Assembly: GCF_029016485.1 (NCBI RefSeq)
Contig: NZ_CP092106.1
Span: 1,612,001 to 1,676,000 of the forward strand
Reading direction: 5' to 3'
From: Vibrio sp. JC009
GTDB taxonomy: Bacteria > Pseudomonadota > Gammaproteobacteria > Enterobacterales > Vibrionaceae
DNA: 64,000 bases
A program made the translations under genes and the position numbers. The notes beneath the pieces were generated by a model, which had not been told where the DNA came from, did not search any database, and saw only the letters and a list, made by a program, of their open reading frames with translations. Each line of letters starts with the position of its first letter. Position 1 is the stretch's first letter. Below are positions 43,101-51,785 of this stretch, piece after piece.

Positions 43101-43404
43101 CGTCAAACAGCTCTGAATCTAAATCCACATCCATTCCAGCTGTCAACTCTAAACCCATTGGGTTGAGTGCAGACAATGAGCTAACTGATTTACCATTTTT
43201 AATATCTTGGTCAATTAGTGATAGAAACGCACCAACAGTAGGATCTACATGCTGTGCTACACGACTAAGAACAACCTCACCACGCTCATTTAAGCCGTAG
43301 TGTATCTTATCGTTCTTCTCAAGACCCAGAGCCGTTCTAATCTCTTGTGGGATAGTAGTTTGATAACGACTTGTCACTGATGATTCTACTGCCAGCAATT
43401 CCAT
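43090..43404 (-). CDS. prlF: PrlF-type antitoxin (SohA)
   Basis: This 104-residue antitoxin has an AbrB/SpoVT-like DNA-binding fold: SSVTSRYQTTIPQEIRTALGLEKNDKIHYGLNERGEVVLSR (residues 8-48). An acidic C terminus (DVDLDSELFDDED) is suited to bind the basic toxin. ATG 43404 follows AGAGGTG at good spacing; the longer open frame upstream is not conserved-looking. The overlap with yhaV and the order antitoxin-toxin are typical. Confidence 0.88.
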   Translation of the reverse strand: MELLAVESSVTSRYQTTIPQEIRTALGLEKNDKIHYGLNERGEVVLSRVAQHVDPTVGAFLSLIDQDIKNGKSVSSLSALNPMGLELTAGMDVDLDSELFDDED

Positions 43405-43579
43405 AAAATTCACCTCTGTTGTTTGCTTCATATAACAGTAATGCAGTCGCATTATTTTGTCAATTGAATGTCCCCTACTGCCCTGCCAGACATGTTTTAC
43501 CAAATCTTGATCTTCGATTAAAGGCACTTACTCCAAAGTAATCAACGCCTTAATATGCATTTGACATTTTACGCTGGAT

Positions 43580-43838
43580 AGATGGCGCATTGGGATACTT
43601 CCCAAGCTACACACTAGGCGCAATGTATGCCGCTCAGTTTATGGCCGCGATGAATAAAACTGTCGATGTGGATACTGCAATTCGCAGTGCTGATCTTTCA
43701 CCTATCTTTAACTGGTTGTCTGAGAATACCTGAAGTAAAGACCGCTTGCTCACAACCAATGAACTGGTCATGTCCGCTACTGGTGAGACTTTAAACCCTG
43801 AACACTTTAAAGCTCACTTAAAAAGTCGTTACCTCTAA
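43580..43838 (+). pseudogene. Free 3' end of the M32 carboxypeptidase gene, copy 3 (decayed)
   Basis: Again 259 bp, from GATGGCGCATT to the stop codon after SRYL. It has an in-frame TGA (SENT, stop) where the other copies read Trp, plus several non-conservative changes (DRLLTTNELVMSATG). It is the most degraded copy and therefore probably the oldest. It ends segment C; ordinary single-copy genes follow. Confidence 0.85.
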
Positions 43839-43898
43839 TCAGGTTTTCTAAAAACAAACTGTCGGGTTTAGTTCTCCAGATAATAGGAGGATTCCGCC

Positions 43899-44783
43899 CT
43901 ATCCGATCAGTTTTTGTTTGAGCTGTGCAACCTCTTGAATTTCGTTGATTATAGCCTGAACCGCATCGTTCGACGCTTGCTCTTTTGCACACATTAATCT
44001 CAAAGAGCACGTTAAGGTTGGTGAGACAGTTTGACGAGTGACTAATTTCTTCCAGTCATCTGGAAAAGCCAGGCCTGGTATCAATGAAGTACCATAACCA
44101 GATGACACTATCGAAAACAGTGCAGCCGTATCGGATACTGTTGTCTTAATAGATAGCTCGTGCTTATGTTGGTCAAATAGCGCCTGGATAAATATTTCAC
44201 ATCCAGATGATGAGACAATAATCGGCTTGCTATCTAAACTCTTTAAGTCGACGGTCGACGTTTTTAACTGTCCATACGGTGTGATTAGATAAAATTCATC
44301 ATCAAAGAGCAGCTCACTGCACGAAACATCCATGTTATATGCGATGCCGATATCTGCAATCCCACTTTTTACCCAGTGCTCAACTTCTTGATCAGTTCCC
44401 GTAAACAGATTGATTTCTATTTTAGGGTGACTCTTTCGGATATTTGCCAAGACCTCGGAAAGAATGACTCTCGAAACACAGTTTATCGCTGCAATACTCA
44501 CTGCTCCTGAAACAGAAGAACTCGCGAGTTGTAGGATATTATCTATAGCCTCAAGAGCGATGGTTGCCGATTCGCTTGCAGCTAGCCCCGCAGCCGTAAG
44601 CGATATCCCTCTTGACTCTCGTATTACAACAGGAGTCTCCAGAGTCCTTTCTATAGCTTTAACAGCATGACTTACCGCTGATTGTGTTACATGGAGCTGC
44701 TGTGCTGTGCGACTGATACTGCCCGTTTCTCTCAAGGAATCTAATGTCTTTAACATCATCACATTGATATTAGCACTCTTCAT
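43899..44783 (-). CDS. LysR family transcriptional regulator
   Basis: This 294-residue LysR regulator has the N-terminal helix-turn-helix LKTLDSLRETGSISRTAQQLHVTQSAVSHAVKAIERTLETPVVIRESRGISLTAAG (residues 11-66). The effector domain contains IRKSHPKIEINLFTGTDQEV and a C-terminal tail with CAKEQASNDAVQAIINEI. It is divergent from the epimerase gene, its likely target, across 151 bp; an ATAAATTTAT palindrome (44790-44799) lies just before its start. Confidence 0.87.
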   Translation of the reverse strand: MKSANINVMMLKTLDSLRETGSISRTAQQLHVTQSAVSHAVKAIERTLETPVVIRESRGISLTAAGLAASESATIALEAIDNILQLASSSVSGAVSIAAINCVSRVILSEVLANIRKSHPKIEINLFTGTDQEVEHWVKSGIADIGIAYNMDVSCSELLFDDEFYLITPYGQLKTSTVDLKSLDSKPIIVSSSGCEIFIQALFDQHKHELSIKTTVSDTAALFSIVSSGYGTSLIPGLAFPDDWKKLVTRQTVSPTLTCSLRLMCAKEQASNDAVQAIINEIQEVAQLKQKLIG

Positions 44784-44934
44784 ATGGGTATAAATTTATA
44801 TCATTTTATTCATATCACCATTGTAGTTATTCTTCCCACAACTAGAAAGCATAAACTTAGAATGTGAACACATAGCTTTGAAGCATGAAGTCCGCTATGC
44901 AGAAATCAAGTGTGTTGTTCATTGGAGATGAGAT

Positions 44935-45759
44935 ATGTCAAAAACAATCTTAATTACAGGTGCAAACGGCAGGATCGGCTCTGCACTCGTCAAATATATT
45001 GATGCTAACTACTCAGGTTACAATCTGATCTTAGGTGATCTAAGCATTACCGAAAAAAGAGGCATTGAATTAGACGTGAGTGACTTAGCAGCGACTCGCA
45101 CGGTTTTTGAAAATAATGATATAGATGTTGTTGTTCATTTGGCTGGGCTCGCTTCTCCCGATACGCCTTTTGAACACCTGCTTCCTGCAAACATAGTTGG
45201 AACCTATAACATCTTCCAGGCCGCTTCTGAGGCAAGGGTAAAGCGAGTCATTTACGCAAGTAGCGCCCAAACGATAGAAGGCTACCCTCTTGATATTCAA
45301 GTAAAAGAACATATGCCTGTGCGTCCCAAAAACTTGTATGGGGTTAGTAAAGTGTTTGGCGAAGCTTTGGGTGCATACTACGCATATCAAAGAAACACTG
45401 AAGTTATTGCAATTCGAATTGGAGCATTTGAGTATCAACACGAGTGGAGCCAGTTAAGCTCCCGAGACTTAAGCGCATGGAGCGAGCCCCAGGACCTATG
45501 CTCTTTGCTTATCAATAGTATCGAATCTGACCTGGCTGATGAGCCTTTTGTTATTGCTCATGGTATCTCAAACAATCGATTTAAGAGATTGGATATATCT
45601 GAAACTAAGAAAGCTTTAGGCTATGACCCCAAATCTGATGCTTTTGACGTTTGGAATACAGGGCTTTCAACTGAAAGCAAACCAAACGAAGAGACTCCAG
45701 GAACGTCAGAGAATTCATTCATGAAACACTTGTATATCTACTCGTGTATCAAGATGTGA
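44935..45759 (+). CDS. NAD-dependent epimerase/dehydratase family protein
   Basis: This 274-residue extended SDR has ITGANGRIGSALVKYID at residues 6-22, the acidic residue ending the second strand (LGDLSI) that favours NAD, VVHLAGLASPDTPF, IYASSAQTIEGYP, and NLYGVSKVFGEALG (YxxxK). The pattern is similar to uronate dehydrogenase and related sugar-acid enzymes. The last 30 or so residues (NEETPGTSENSF...) look unlike the family and may be a run-on after a changed stop. It is probably controlled by the divergent LysR gene. Confidence 0.8.
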   Translation: MSKTILITGANGRIGSALVKYIDANYSGYNLILGDLSITEKRGIELDVSDLAATRTVFENNDIDVVVHLAGLASPDTPFEHLLPANIVGTYNIFQAASEARVKRVIYASSAQTIEGYPLDIQVKEHMPVRPKNLYGVSKVFGEALGAYYAYQRNTEVIAIRIGAFEYQHEWSQLSSRDLSAWSEPQDLCSLLINSIESDLADEPFVIAHGISNNRFKRLDISETKKALGYDPKSDAFDVWNTGLSTESKPNEETPGTSENSFMKHLYIYSCIKM

Positions 45760-45848
45760 AACTGAGACAGCTTGGCTTAGATGAAGCTCAGTCAGTGTTA
45801 GTACACGTTATTTTGTACACTTAATTTGTCCCCGGCACACAAATCCAC

Positions 45849-46528
45849 TTAGTCAGAGCGGTAAATGTGTTTTCGGATTAATTCAGTTACAGCGTAACCA
45901 TCCATCTCCGGCAGCTGTATATCCATCAACACAGCATCAAATCGATTGTCCGAGAGTACCATATCGACCGGCCCTGCCGTTTTCAGCCAGAACGGTTTCA
46001 ATGCCCTGACTATCAAGCAATGCTTGAGCCACTATTTGATTGACTCGATTATCTTCAACTAACAGAACCCGGGCGCCCTTAAGTGCGGCATTCCTTTGTT
46101 CCTGCAACTGCTTTAAATCCGGAAAGTGACCTTTTTCTGTATCTCTGATCACATTCTTAACGAAACAAACTGTAAAACTAAAGCAGCTACCCTGTCCCGG
46201 AACGCTGGTTACAGACAGTGTTCCGCCCATCATCTCAACCAGAGTTTTACTGATGTTAAGACCAAGTCCGGTCCCTCCGTATTTTCGGGTTGTTGAGCTG
46301 TCCACCTGCTCAATAGCTTCAAATAATCTGTCTTTCTGTGACTTGAGAAAGATCAGAAAAACCAAGAAGCTTAAAATAGGCGTTATTACAATCAAGCGGA
46401 GTACCGTTGCTGTCAATAATGATTGATGCGGCCTCCGAAGTGTTGAACAATCGCTGATAATCAGCAAGCTTTCTTTTTAATGTTTGGTTTTCGAGATTTA
46501 ATTTATACAACTGATCGTCAGTCAGCAT
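45849..46528 (-). pseudogene. Remnant of a hybrid sensor histidine kinase
   Basis: The N-terminal piece (MLTDDQLYKLNLENQTLKRKLADYQRL and a PAS-like [31 protein letters not shown]) runs at about 46335 into the middle of an ATPase domain in another frame ([37 protein letters not shown]). The histidine box and first ATPase motif are missing. The receiver that follows (VLLVEDNRVNQIVAQALLDSQG) is broken by one extra base near 45977 before DNRFDAVLMDIQLPEMDG. At least one large deletion and two frame breaks make it inactive. Confidence 0.8.
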
Positions 46529-46581
46529 TTTAGGCTTCCTTGTTAGTATCAATACAGGAAAGAGCTTTACCGAAAAAGGAG

Positions 46582-47061
46582 TTAAGGTATTTTCATTGCC
46601 ATTCTAAGCAAGTCCCAGGTTTCACCATTACAGGAAATACTCCCGCTCTCTGTCGCAATTATCTCAAATCCTAATGACTTGTAACAAGCTATGGCAGCAG
46701 TATTGTGAGCGTAGACCGCCAAGCTTAACCTGGTGCAGCCCGGTATCTCTTTTACATTCGAAATCAGAGCACGGAGCATTATGCTTGATAAGCTCTGTCC
46801 CCGGAACTCATCAGCGATGAAAACCCGGCATATTCTATAGTGATCTTCTGATACTTTATACCGCTCTACAAAGCCTGCCTGTTTATCATCAACAACAAAT
46901 ATGTAGGGGGTAACTTCGGGTTTACCAAAGTGTTCAGAGAGCTGTTCTCTCGTTAACGGAAATTCAAATGTCGGCCCTCCCCATAGATAATTCAACTCTT
47001 CTGAGTTTATCCAGCGGATAAGTAAATCGTAATTGTCGTCAGTAAAGTTTGTTAGCGTCAT
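46582..47061 (-). CDS. GNAT family N-acetyltransferase
   Basis: This 159-residue GNAT protein has the acetyl-CoA motif RVFIADEFRGQSLSSIMLRALI (residues 76-97) and the later AVYAHNTAAIACYKSLGFEII. It resembles RimJ/RimL-like small-molecule or aminoglycoside-type acetyltransferases, but the substrate cannot be told. It is divergent from an AraC-type gene across 321 bp with no other gene. Confidence 0.78.
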   Translation of the reverse strand: MTLTNFTDDNYDLLIRWINSEELNYLWGGPTFEFPLTREQLSEHFGKPEVTPYIFVVDDKQAGFVERYKVSEDHYRICRVFIADEFRGQSLSSIMLRALISNVKEIPGCTRLSLAVYAHNTAAIACYKSLGFEIIATESGSISCNGETWDLLRMAMKIP

Positions 47062-47260
47062 GGCTAAGCGTCCTCTCTTTTTATGTCATAGTGACAATAT
47101 CGCTCAACTATGTGAACTAAATACAGGTTCATTCAAAAAATGACACATTAGGATAGGATTTTGGCGCAACCTGATAGGGTCATAGTAACGAGTCAGTATT
47201 ATAGTACTTCCGACCCTTTAGTAGAAACAAAGGTCATCAAGTCAAATGACGTTTAAATGC

Positions 47261-47309
47261 GGTAAATTTACCTTAGCCAACCGGTTCCCCACCAGTTGGC
47301 AATTTTTTT
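47261..47309 (+). promoter_or_regulatory. Palindrome and terminator-like hairpin before the AraC-type gene
   Basis: GGTAAATTTACC (47261-47272) is a perfect 12-bp palindrome. It is followed by GCCAAC-cggttccccacca-GTTGGC and aattttttt (47276-47309), a typical rho-independent terminator shape. No plus-strand gene precedes it, so it may end a small RNA or attenuate the leader of the AraC-type gene 74 bp further on. The rest of 47062-47382 shows no ORF. Confidence 0.5.
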
Positions 47310-47382
47310 GTTAAGCCAATCAATGATGACTTTTCCTGTCCAAGTTATAATGAGCCGGAATAAAAAAAAGGAGCTCTATAAC

Positions 47383-48390
47383 ATGCAACAGTACTCGTTT
47401 GTGGATTCACTGAAACTTGTTTCGAGCATTCTGAAGGTTGATCCGGCAGAAGCATTGGAGCGCTCAAACCTTCCCCGTGACTATCTGAATCAGAAAAATA
47501 AAAAGATAAGCGCTAAACAGTATTTCGAGCTGTGGGAGTCCACGCTATACACAGAAAAAGAGCGATGCAGTGTATTTCAACTGGCGATGGCGATGGCTCA
47601 TGCCCCGTTTGCCTCTCCCGCTTATGCTTTTTCCTGCAGCCCTAATATACTGGAAGGCTTAAAGCGTTTCTCTGTATTTAAGCCACTGCTGGGTCCGATA
47701 AGATTTACGGTCGAAGAAACACAGGAAAGCGTTGCGCTTATCATCGATTCTCCAACTGCCGATGCCCATTTCCCTGACTCTATGTACTGGTTCGAACTGC
47801 TTTACACTATGGAAAGCTGTCGTTCTTTAACCACTAGCCACATTGTGCCACTGAAGGTAGAGATGAAAGAGCTGCCTCCAAACCGGGCCGCCTATGAAGA
47901 GTACCTGGGTTGTACTATCACTCAAAGCTCAGCACTTCGAATCGAAATATCAAAACAAGATTCCATGTTGCCTCTTATCTCTGAAAACGCCCGCTTATGG
48001 ACATCATTTGAAAGAGAGCTACAAAAAGAACTGATTCAGAATGATAGCGAGCAACCTGTTTCCGTACATGTGAGAAGTGCTTTGATGGATCTTTTACCAG
48101 CGGGTGTATCAAGTGTTGAGGCCGTGAGTGAGCAGCTTCATATGAGCCGACGCAGTTTGCAAAGAAAACTTCAGGCAGAAGAGAAAAACTACAAACAGAT
48201 TCTGGAAAGCACCCGGAGAGAACTGGCATTTTATTACTTATCCAAACCGGATATCAGCGTTTATGAGATATCGTTTCTTCTGGCATTCCAGGAGCCAAAC
48301 TCGTTTTGCCGGGCATTTCATAACTGGGCAGGTATGACGCCGCTTGAGGCAAGAAATCAGATTCTGGATGAAAGACAGGTTGCTCATTAG
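47383..48390 (+). CDS. AraC family transcriptional regulator (OruR-like)
   Basis: This 335-residue regulator has an Arabinose_bd-type N-terminal domain (residues 15-190, with DYLNQKNKKISAKQYFELWE and ACSPNILEGL-like LKRFSVFKPLLGPI). The C-terminal AraC domain has VSEQLHMSRRSLQRKLQAEEKNYKQILESTRRELAFYYL and ISFLLAFQEPNSFCRAFHNWAGMTPLEAR. ATG 47383 follows AAAAAGGAG and fits the family start. Sites with TTGGCG half-sites 21 bp apart before the next gene and before the aldehyde dehydrogenase gene are likely targets. Confidence 0.88.
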   Translation: MQQYSFVDSLKLVSSILKVDPAEALERSNLPRDYLNQKNKKISAKQYFELWESTLYTEKERCSVFQLAMAMAHAPFASPAYAFSCSPNILEGLKRFSVFKPLLGPIRFTVEETQESVALIIDSPTADAHFPDSMYWFELLYTMESCRSLTTSHIVPLKVEMKELPPNRAAYEEYLGCTITQSSALRIEISKQDSMLPLISENARLWTSFERELQKELIQNDSEQPVSVHVRSALMDLLPAGVSSVEAVSEQLHMSRRSLQRKLQAEEKNYKQILESTRRELAFYYLSKPDISVYEISFLLAFQEPNSFCRAFHNWAGMTPLEARNQILDERQVAH

Positions 48391-48427
48391 ACAAAAGCTC
48401 ATAAAGACACTTCAGTAATCATTCAGT

Positions 48428-48454
48428 TTGGCGTCGTTAGCGCATAGCTTGGCG
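48428..48454 (+). promoter_or_regulatory. AraC-type operator with TTGGCG half-sites, site 1
   Basis: TTGGCG at 48428 and again at 48449 are exactly 21 bp apart within tttggcgtcgttagcg and cttggcgcc. It lies 80-106 bp before the SDR start. A second such site lies at 52957 before the aldehyde dehydrogenase gene. Confidence 0.6.
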
Positions 48455-48533
48455 CCGATTGATTTTTAGCTATTTCCATCACTGCCTAAAATGTCAGACA
48501 ACCTTAATTAAAAAGATATTGTCGGGGCATCTC

Positions 48534-49376
48534 ATGGAAAACTTCAAAGAAAAAGTCGTCGTTATTACTGGTGGCGAAACAGGTATTGGATTAGGTTTCG
48601 CCAAATCCTTCGCAGCTGAAGGCGCGTATGTTGTTATTGCCGGTATTCAGCAAGACCGACTGCGTGAAGCTGTAGAAATTATCGAAGCTTCAGGGGGTAG
48701 TGCAAAATCTTTTGTCTGTGATGTTACTAATTATAACGAAGTTACTGCCCTGGCTGATTTCGCTTGGCAGTGGAAAGGCCGTGTTGAAGTTATCATCAAC
48801 AATGCGGGTGTAATGGTACCCCACGCTCCGGTTCTCACCATGCCTATGGAGCATATACAACATATATTCAATGTAAACCTGTTTGGTGTTATCAACGGCT
48901 CAAAAGTATTTGGTCAGCGCTTTATTGAACAGGGCATTCCCGCTGCCATTTACAATGTAGGCTCAGAGAACTCACTGTTCCATGGTACGCCACTTAACGG
49001 CGCTTACGTAGCGACCAAGCATGGCGTCTATGCAATGACTCACTCCCTTTATGAAGAACTTCCGGACTATATTGACGTAAGCCTGATTTGCCCTGGTTTC
49101 GTTTTTTCTGAGCTTGGTCCGGAAGAAAATATGAAACACGGTATGCCAACGAATGAGTTTATCGCGACCGCGATGCCACAGTTAAAAGCAGGCGAGTTTT
49201 ATGTTGTTTCACACGCCCACAATATGCAGCGCATTGATGAGCGGCACGCTCTGCTGGAAAAAGCCTACGCTAAGTATGCGCCGCGTTACCAGGGCGATGT
49301 TCAGTATGATGTCCGTTCAGTAGTACAGCCGGTTCTGGAAGAGCAAATTGGCGTCAAACTAAGGGAACTAAAATAG
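48534..49376 (+). CDS. Short-chain dehydrogenase/reductase
   Basis: This 280-residue classical SDR has TGGETGIGLGFAKSFA at residues 11-26, CDVTNYNEV, NNAGVMVPH, and an active site with YNVGSENS and GAYVATKHGVYAM (YxxxK). The substrate is unknown. ATG 48534 fits the family start (MENFKEKVVVITGG). It lies downstream of the AraC-type gene behind a probable operator and 20 bp before the DUF4345 gene. Confidence 0.87.
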   Translation: MENFKEKVVVITGGETGIGLGFAKSFAAEGAYVVIAGIQQDRLREAVEIIEASGGSAKSFVCDVTNYNEVTALADFAWQWKGRVEVIINNAGVMVPHAPVLTMPMEHIQHIFNVNLFGVINGSKVFGQRFIEQGIPAAIYNVGSENSLFHGTPLNGAYVATKHGVYAMTHSLYEELPDYIDVSLICPGFVFSELGPEENMKHGMPTNEFIATAMPQLKAGEFYVVSHAHNMQRIDERHALLEKAYAKYAPRYQGDVQYDVRSVVQPVLEEQIGVKLRELK

Positions 49377-49396
49377 TCACCAAACAGGAGTCACAA

Positions 49397-49783
49397 ATGC
49401 CGATAAGCCGTTATTATCTTCTGGCCTGTGCAACAATCATTGCCTGTGTTGGGATTATATATGGGATAAAGCCGGATGTGCTTATCCCTGCCCTTTTTAA
49501 TATCGAAAATATCTCATTAGATATGACCCATATATTCCGGGCAGTGATGGGCCTTTATGTCGGGATGTCACTCTATTGGTTTTATGTTTCGTTTAAAACG
49601 GAAATGCACCGGCAAGCTATTGTCGTTGCACTTTTCTTTTTAACCGGCCTGGCTACTGCGCGCATAACCAGCATTTTTATTGATGGTTTACCCGGATATT
49701 TTTTACTTTTTTATCTGTCCGGAGAGCTGATGCTAATCGGAGCGGGGCTTTATTCACTCAGAAAACTGAAATTGGAGACCTAG
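49397..49783 (+). CDS. DUF4345-like four-helix membrane protein
   Basis: This 128-residue membrane protein has four hydrophobic segments. The sequence FRAVMGLYVGMSLYWFYVSF and FFLTGLATARITSIFIDG resemble the DUF4345 family as I remember it. No function is known to me. It starts 20 bp after the SDR gene behind an AGGAG site and is probably co-transcribed. Confidence 0.75.
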   Translation: MPISRYYLLACATIIACVGIIYGIKPDVLIPALFNIENISLDMTHIFRAVMGLYVGMSLYWFYVSFKTEMHRQAIVVALFFLTGLATARITSIFIDGLPGYFLLFYLSGELMLIGAGLYSLRKLKLET

Positions 49784-49893
49784 AGCAAAGAAAGCAACTT
49801 TTTTGTGTACTGCTATGCTAATAATTACTAACAAAAATAACCATAGAAACATTCATACCTAAATCTAGTAAATACCCAAAGAGAGCGATTACT

Positions 49894-51357
49894 ATGAAAC
49901 TGGATCGAGAGCTAACCTTTCAGGAAAAAACCTATGTTATCGCTATTCCGATGACGATTCTTTCATTTGTCTACTTTGCGCGATATGGCTACGCAACGGT
50001 GGACTTGATCGTTACCGTTATACTGGCCTCTGTGACGTTTGCGTTAAATCAAAAGGTATTTCGTGTTTTGTTGCCTTACCTTTTATACGGTTTTGTGGCA
50101 CTCCATATCCACCAGGCCTATGGTGATACAATGCTTCACTTTGAAGTGTTCATCCTGCTTGGGCTAATGACACTATATAACGACTGGTTAATGGTCCTGC
50201 ATTGCCTGATCGCCGCAGCTCTTCACCATATCTTTTTCCACTGGATGCAGGTCTCTGGTGTACCTGTTTTTATTTTCCCCCCGAATAGTAGTTATACCCT
50301 TGTTATTGAGCACTGCCTCTATGCAGCCTTTCAGGCAAGTGCTTCAATTTACGGATGTTTAGCCCTTAACAAAGGGCTGAAACGCATGAATTATGTTAAT
50401 GAGCTTGTTAGCGAAGTGGTTCAGGAAGAAAAACTAAATCTGGACATCAAGCTTCAGTCAGGTGATGAGTTTTATGACAGGTTCAATCAGATTATTATCC
50501 AACTGCAAAATATGGCAACCGTCCAGCGGCAATCCATCAGTGAATTGGAAACCGTATCATCAGACTTTATCTCTAACCTGGAAGCGGTGGACAATGAAAT
50601 CTCACAAAATTCACTAAACACCGAAATGGTTGCAACCGCAATTGAAGAACTGGGCAGTTCATTTAATAGCATCTCGCACACCAGTCAGACATGCAGTGAT
50701 AGCACTCAACACGCGAATCAGCTTAGTAACGACGCTCTGGCCCGATCTGCTGCGTGTCAAAGCACATTGGCAGAGCTGCGAAATATCGTTACCGATACAC
50801 AAACCAACGTTGCGGATGTTGTCAAAGATACTGAAAGTATTCACCAGATTTTACAGACAATTACAGGCATTTCTGAGCAAACAAATCTGTTAGCACTCAA
50901 TGCTTCCATCGAAGCGGCAAGAGCCGGTGAAGCCGGGCGAGGTTTCGCTGTAGTAGCCGATGAAGTACGTCAACTGGCAACCCGCACCAGCGCCAGTGTG
51001 GATGAGATTAGCCAGTCGCTTTCCGTATTAGACAAAAACATCAAACTCTCAACAAATAATATCAGCAACATGATCGCTTTTTCCGGAGAGGTTTCCGACT
51101 CAGTTGATGCCATTATAGAAGTGACAGAAGAGATATCTGGCAATATCAACAAAGTGAGTGATGAAATGTATCACGTTGCATCCTCTGTGACAGAGCAGAA
51201 TACTGCCCTTGAGCAGATCAACGAAAATATGTCCAGTGTGAATACTTCTTCGCGGATAATCAGCGAAAAGTCAGAGAACCAGAAATTGTCAATATCTGAG
51301 CTTTCTGCCTCTATAGAAAAACTGCTCACCCTGAGCAGCAGGTTCGTTTTACGATGA
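49894..51357 (+). CDS. Methyl-accepting chemotaxis protein with polytopic membrane domain
   Basis: This 487-residue receptor has about six N-terminal transmembrane segments (residues 15-170) and no periplasmic ligand domain. A signalling domain follows, with the hairpin tip [39 protein letters not shown] (about residues 325-363). The N terminus resembles receptors that sense through the membrane itself. It overlaps the next small gene by 4 bp, suggesting a joint function. Confidence 0.88.
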   Translation: MKLDRELTFQEKTYVIAIPMTILSFVYFARYGYATVDLIVTVILASVTFALNQKVFRVLLPYLLYGFVALHIHQAYGDTMLHFEVFILLGLMTLYNDWLMVLHCLIAAALHHIFFHWMQVSGVPVFIFPPNSSYTLVIEHCLYAAFQASASIYGCLALNKGLKRMNYVNELVSEVVQEEKLNLDIKLQSGDEFYDRFNQIIIQLQNMATVQRQSISELETVSSDFISNLEAVDNEISQNSLNTEMVATAIEELGSSFNSISHTSQTCSDSTQHANQLSNDALARSAACQSTLAELRNIVTDTQTNVADVVKDTESIHQILQTITGISEQTNLLALNASIEAARAGEAGRGFAVVADEVRQLATRTSASVDEISQSLSVLDKNIKLSTNNISNMIAFSGEVSDSVDAIIEVTEEISGNINKVSDEMYHVASSVTEQNTALEQINENMSSVNTSSRIISEKSENQKLSISELSASIEKLLTLSSRFVLR

Positions 51358-51782
51358 AGCTTATTCAGTTTGGATTGATTCTACTGGTATTTACAGCAGG
51401 CTTTTTTGCCCCGGACCTGCTGCAATGGAAGAAAAAGATGGAGTTTGTACAGCTTCCTCCGGATTACCGGGTTATTGATTGTGTACTTTCGGGCCGAAAG
51501 TGCCAGGCAGATGATTATGAACTGCGGCTGCTTGACGGTAACTTTTTAACCTTAGAGCGCACCACTTTCCAGCTCAAGCATGCGCAGCAGGTTATCAGGT
51601 CTGACATCCTGATAACCTCGGATGATAACCAGTTCGGAACATTGCTCAGCCAGGACATTGAGCAGTCTGACGCCCATAAAGACGTGCTCATTCCCTATTG
51701 CGGCAACCCGATAATGCACATTATCGTGGTAGATAAAAACCGTAAGACCGGGCTTTTAGTTAAAGAATCGGCAGAGCGATGA
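51354..51782 (+). CDS. Membrane-anchored protein coupled to a chemotaxis receptor gene
   Basis: I do not recognise the family. The 142-residue product has an N-terminal hydrophobic anchor ([17 protein letters not shown]) and then a periplasmic-like domain with two cysteines (DCVLSGRKC) and a third further on (IPYCGNP). The start overlaps the receptor gene (ATGA), so it may be the periplasmic sensing partner that this receptor lacks. This is inference from coupling. Confidence 0.65.
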   Translation: MKLIQFGLILLVFTAGFFAPDLLQWKKKMEFVQLPPDYRVIDCVLSGRKCQADDYELRLLDGNFLTLERTTFQLKHAQQVIRSDILITSDDNQFGTLLSQDIEQSDAHKDVLIPYCGNPIMHIIVVDKNRKTGLLVKESAER

Positions 51783-51785
51783 ACA

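Noticed and set aside
41838..43579. Integron cassette array suspected from the toxin-antitoxin genes
   Set aside because: No attC/VCR-type imperfect dyads and no integron integrase are visible; the boundaries are carboxypeptidase fragments instead.
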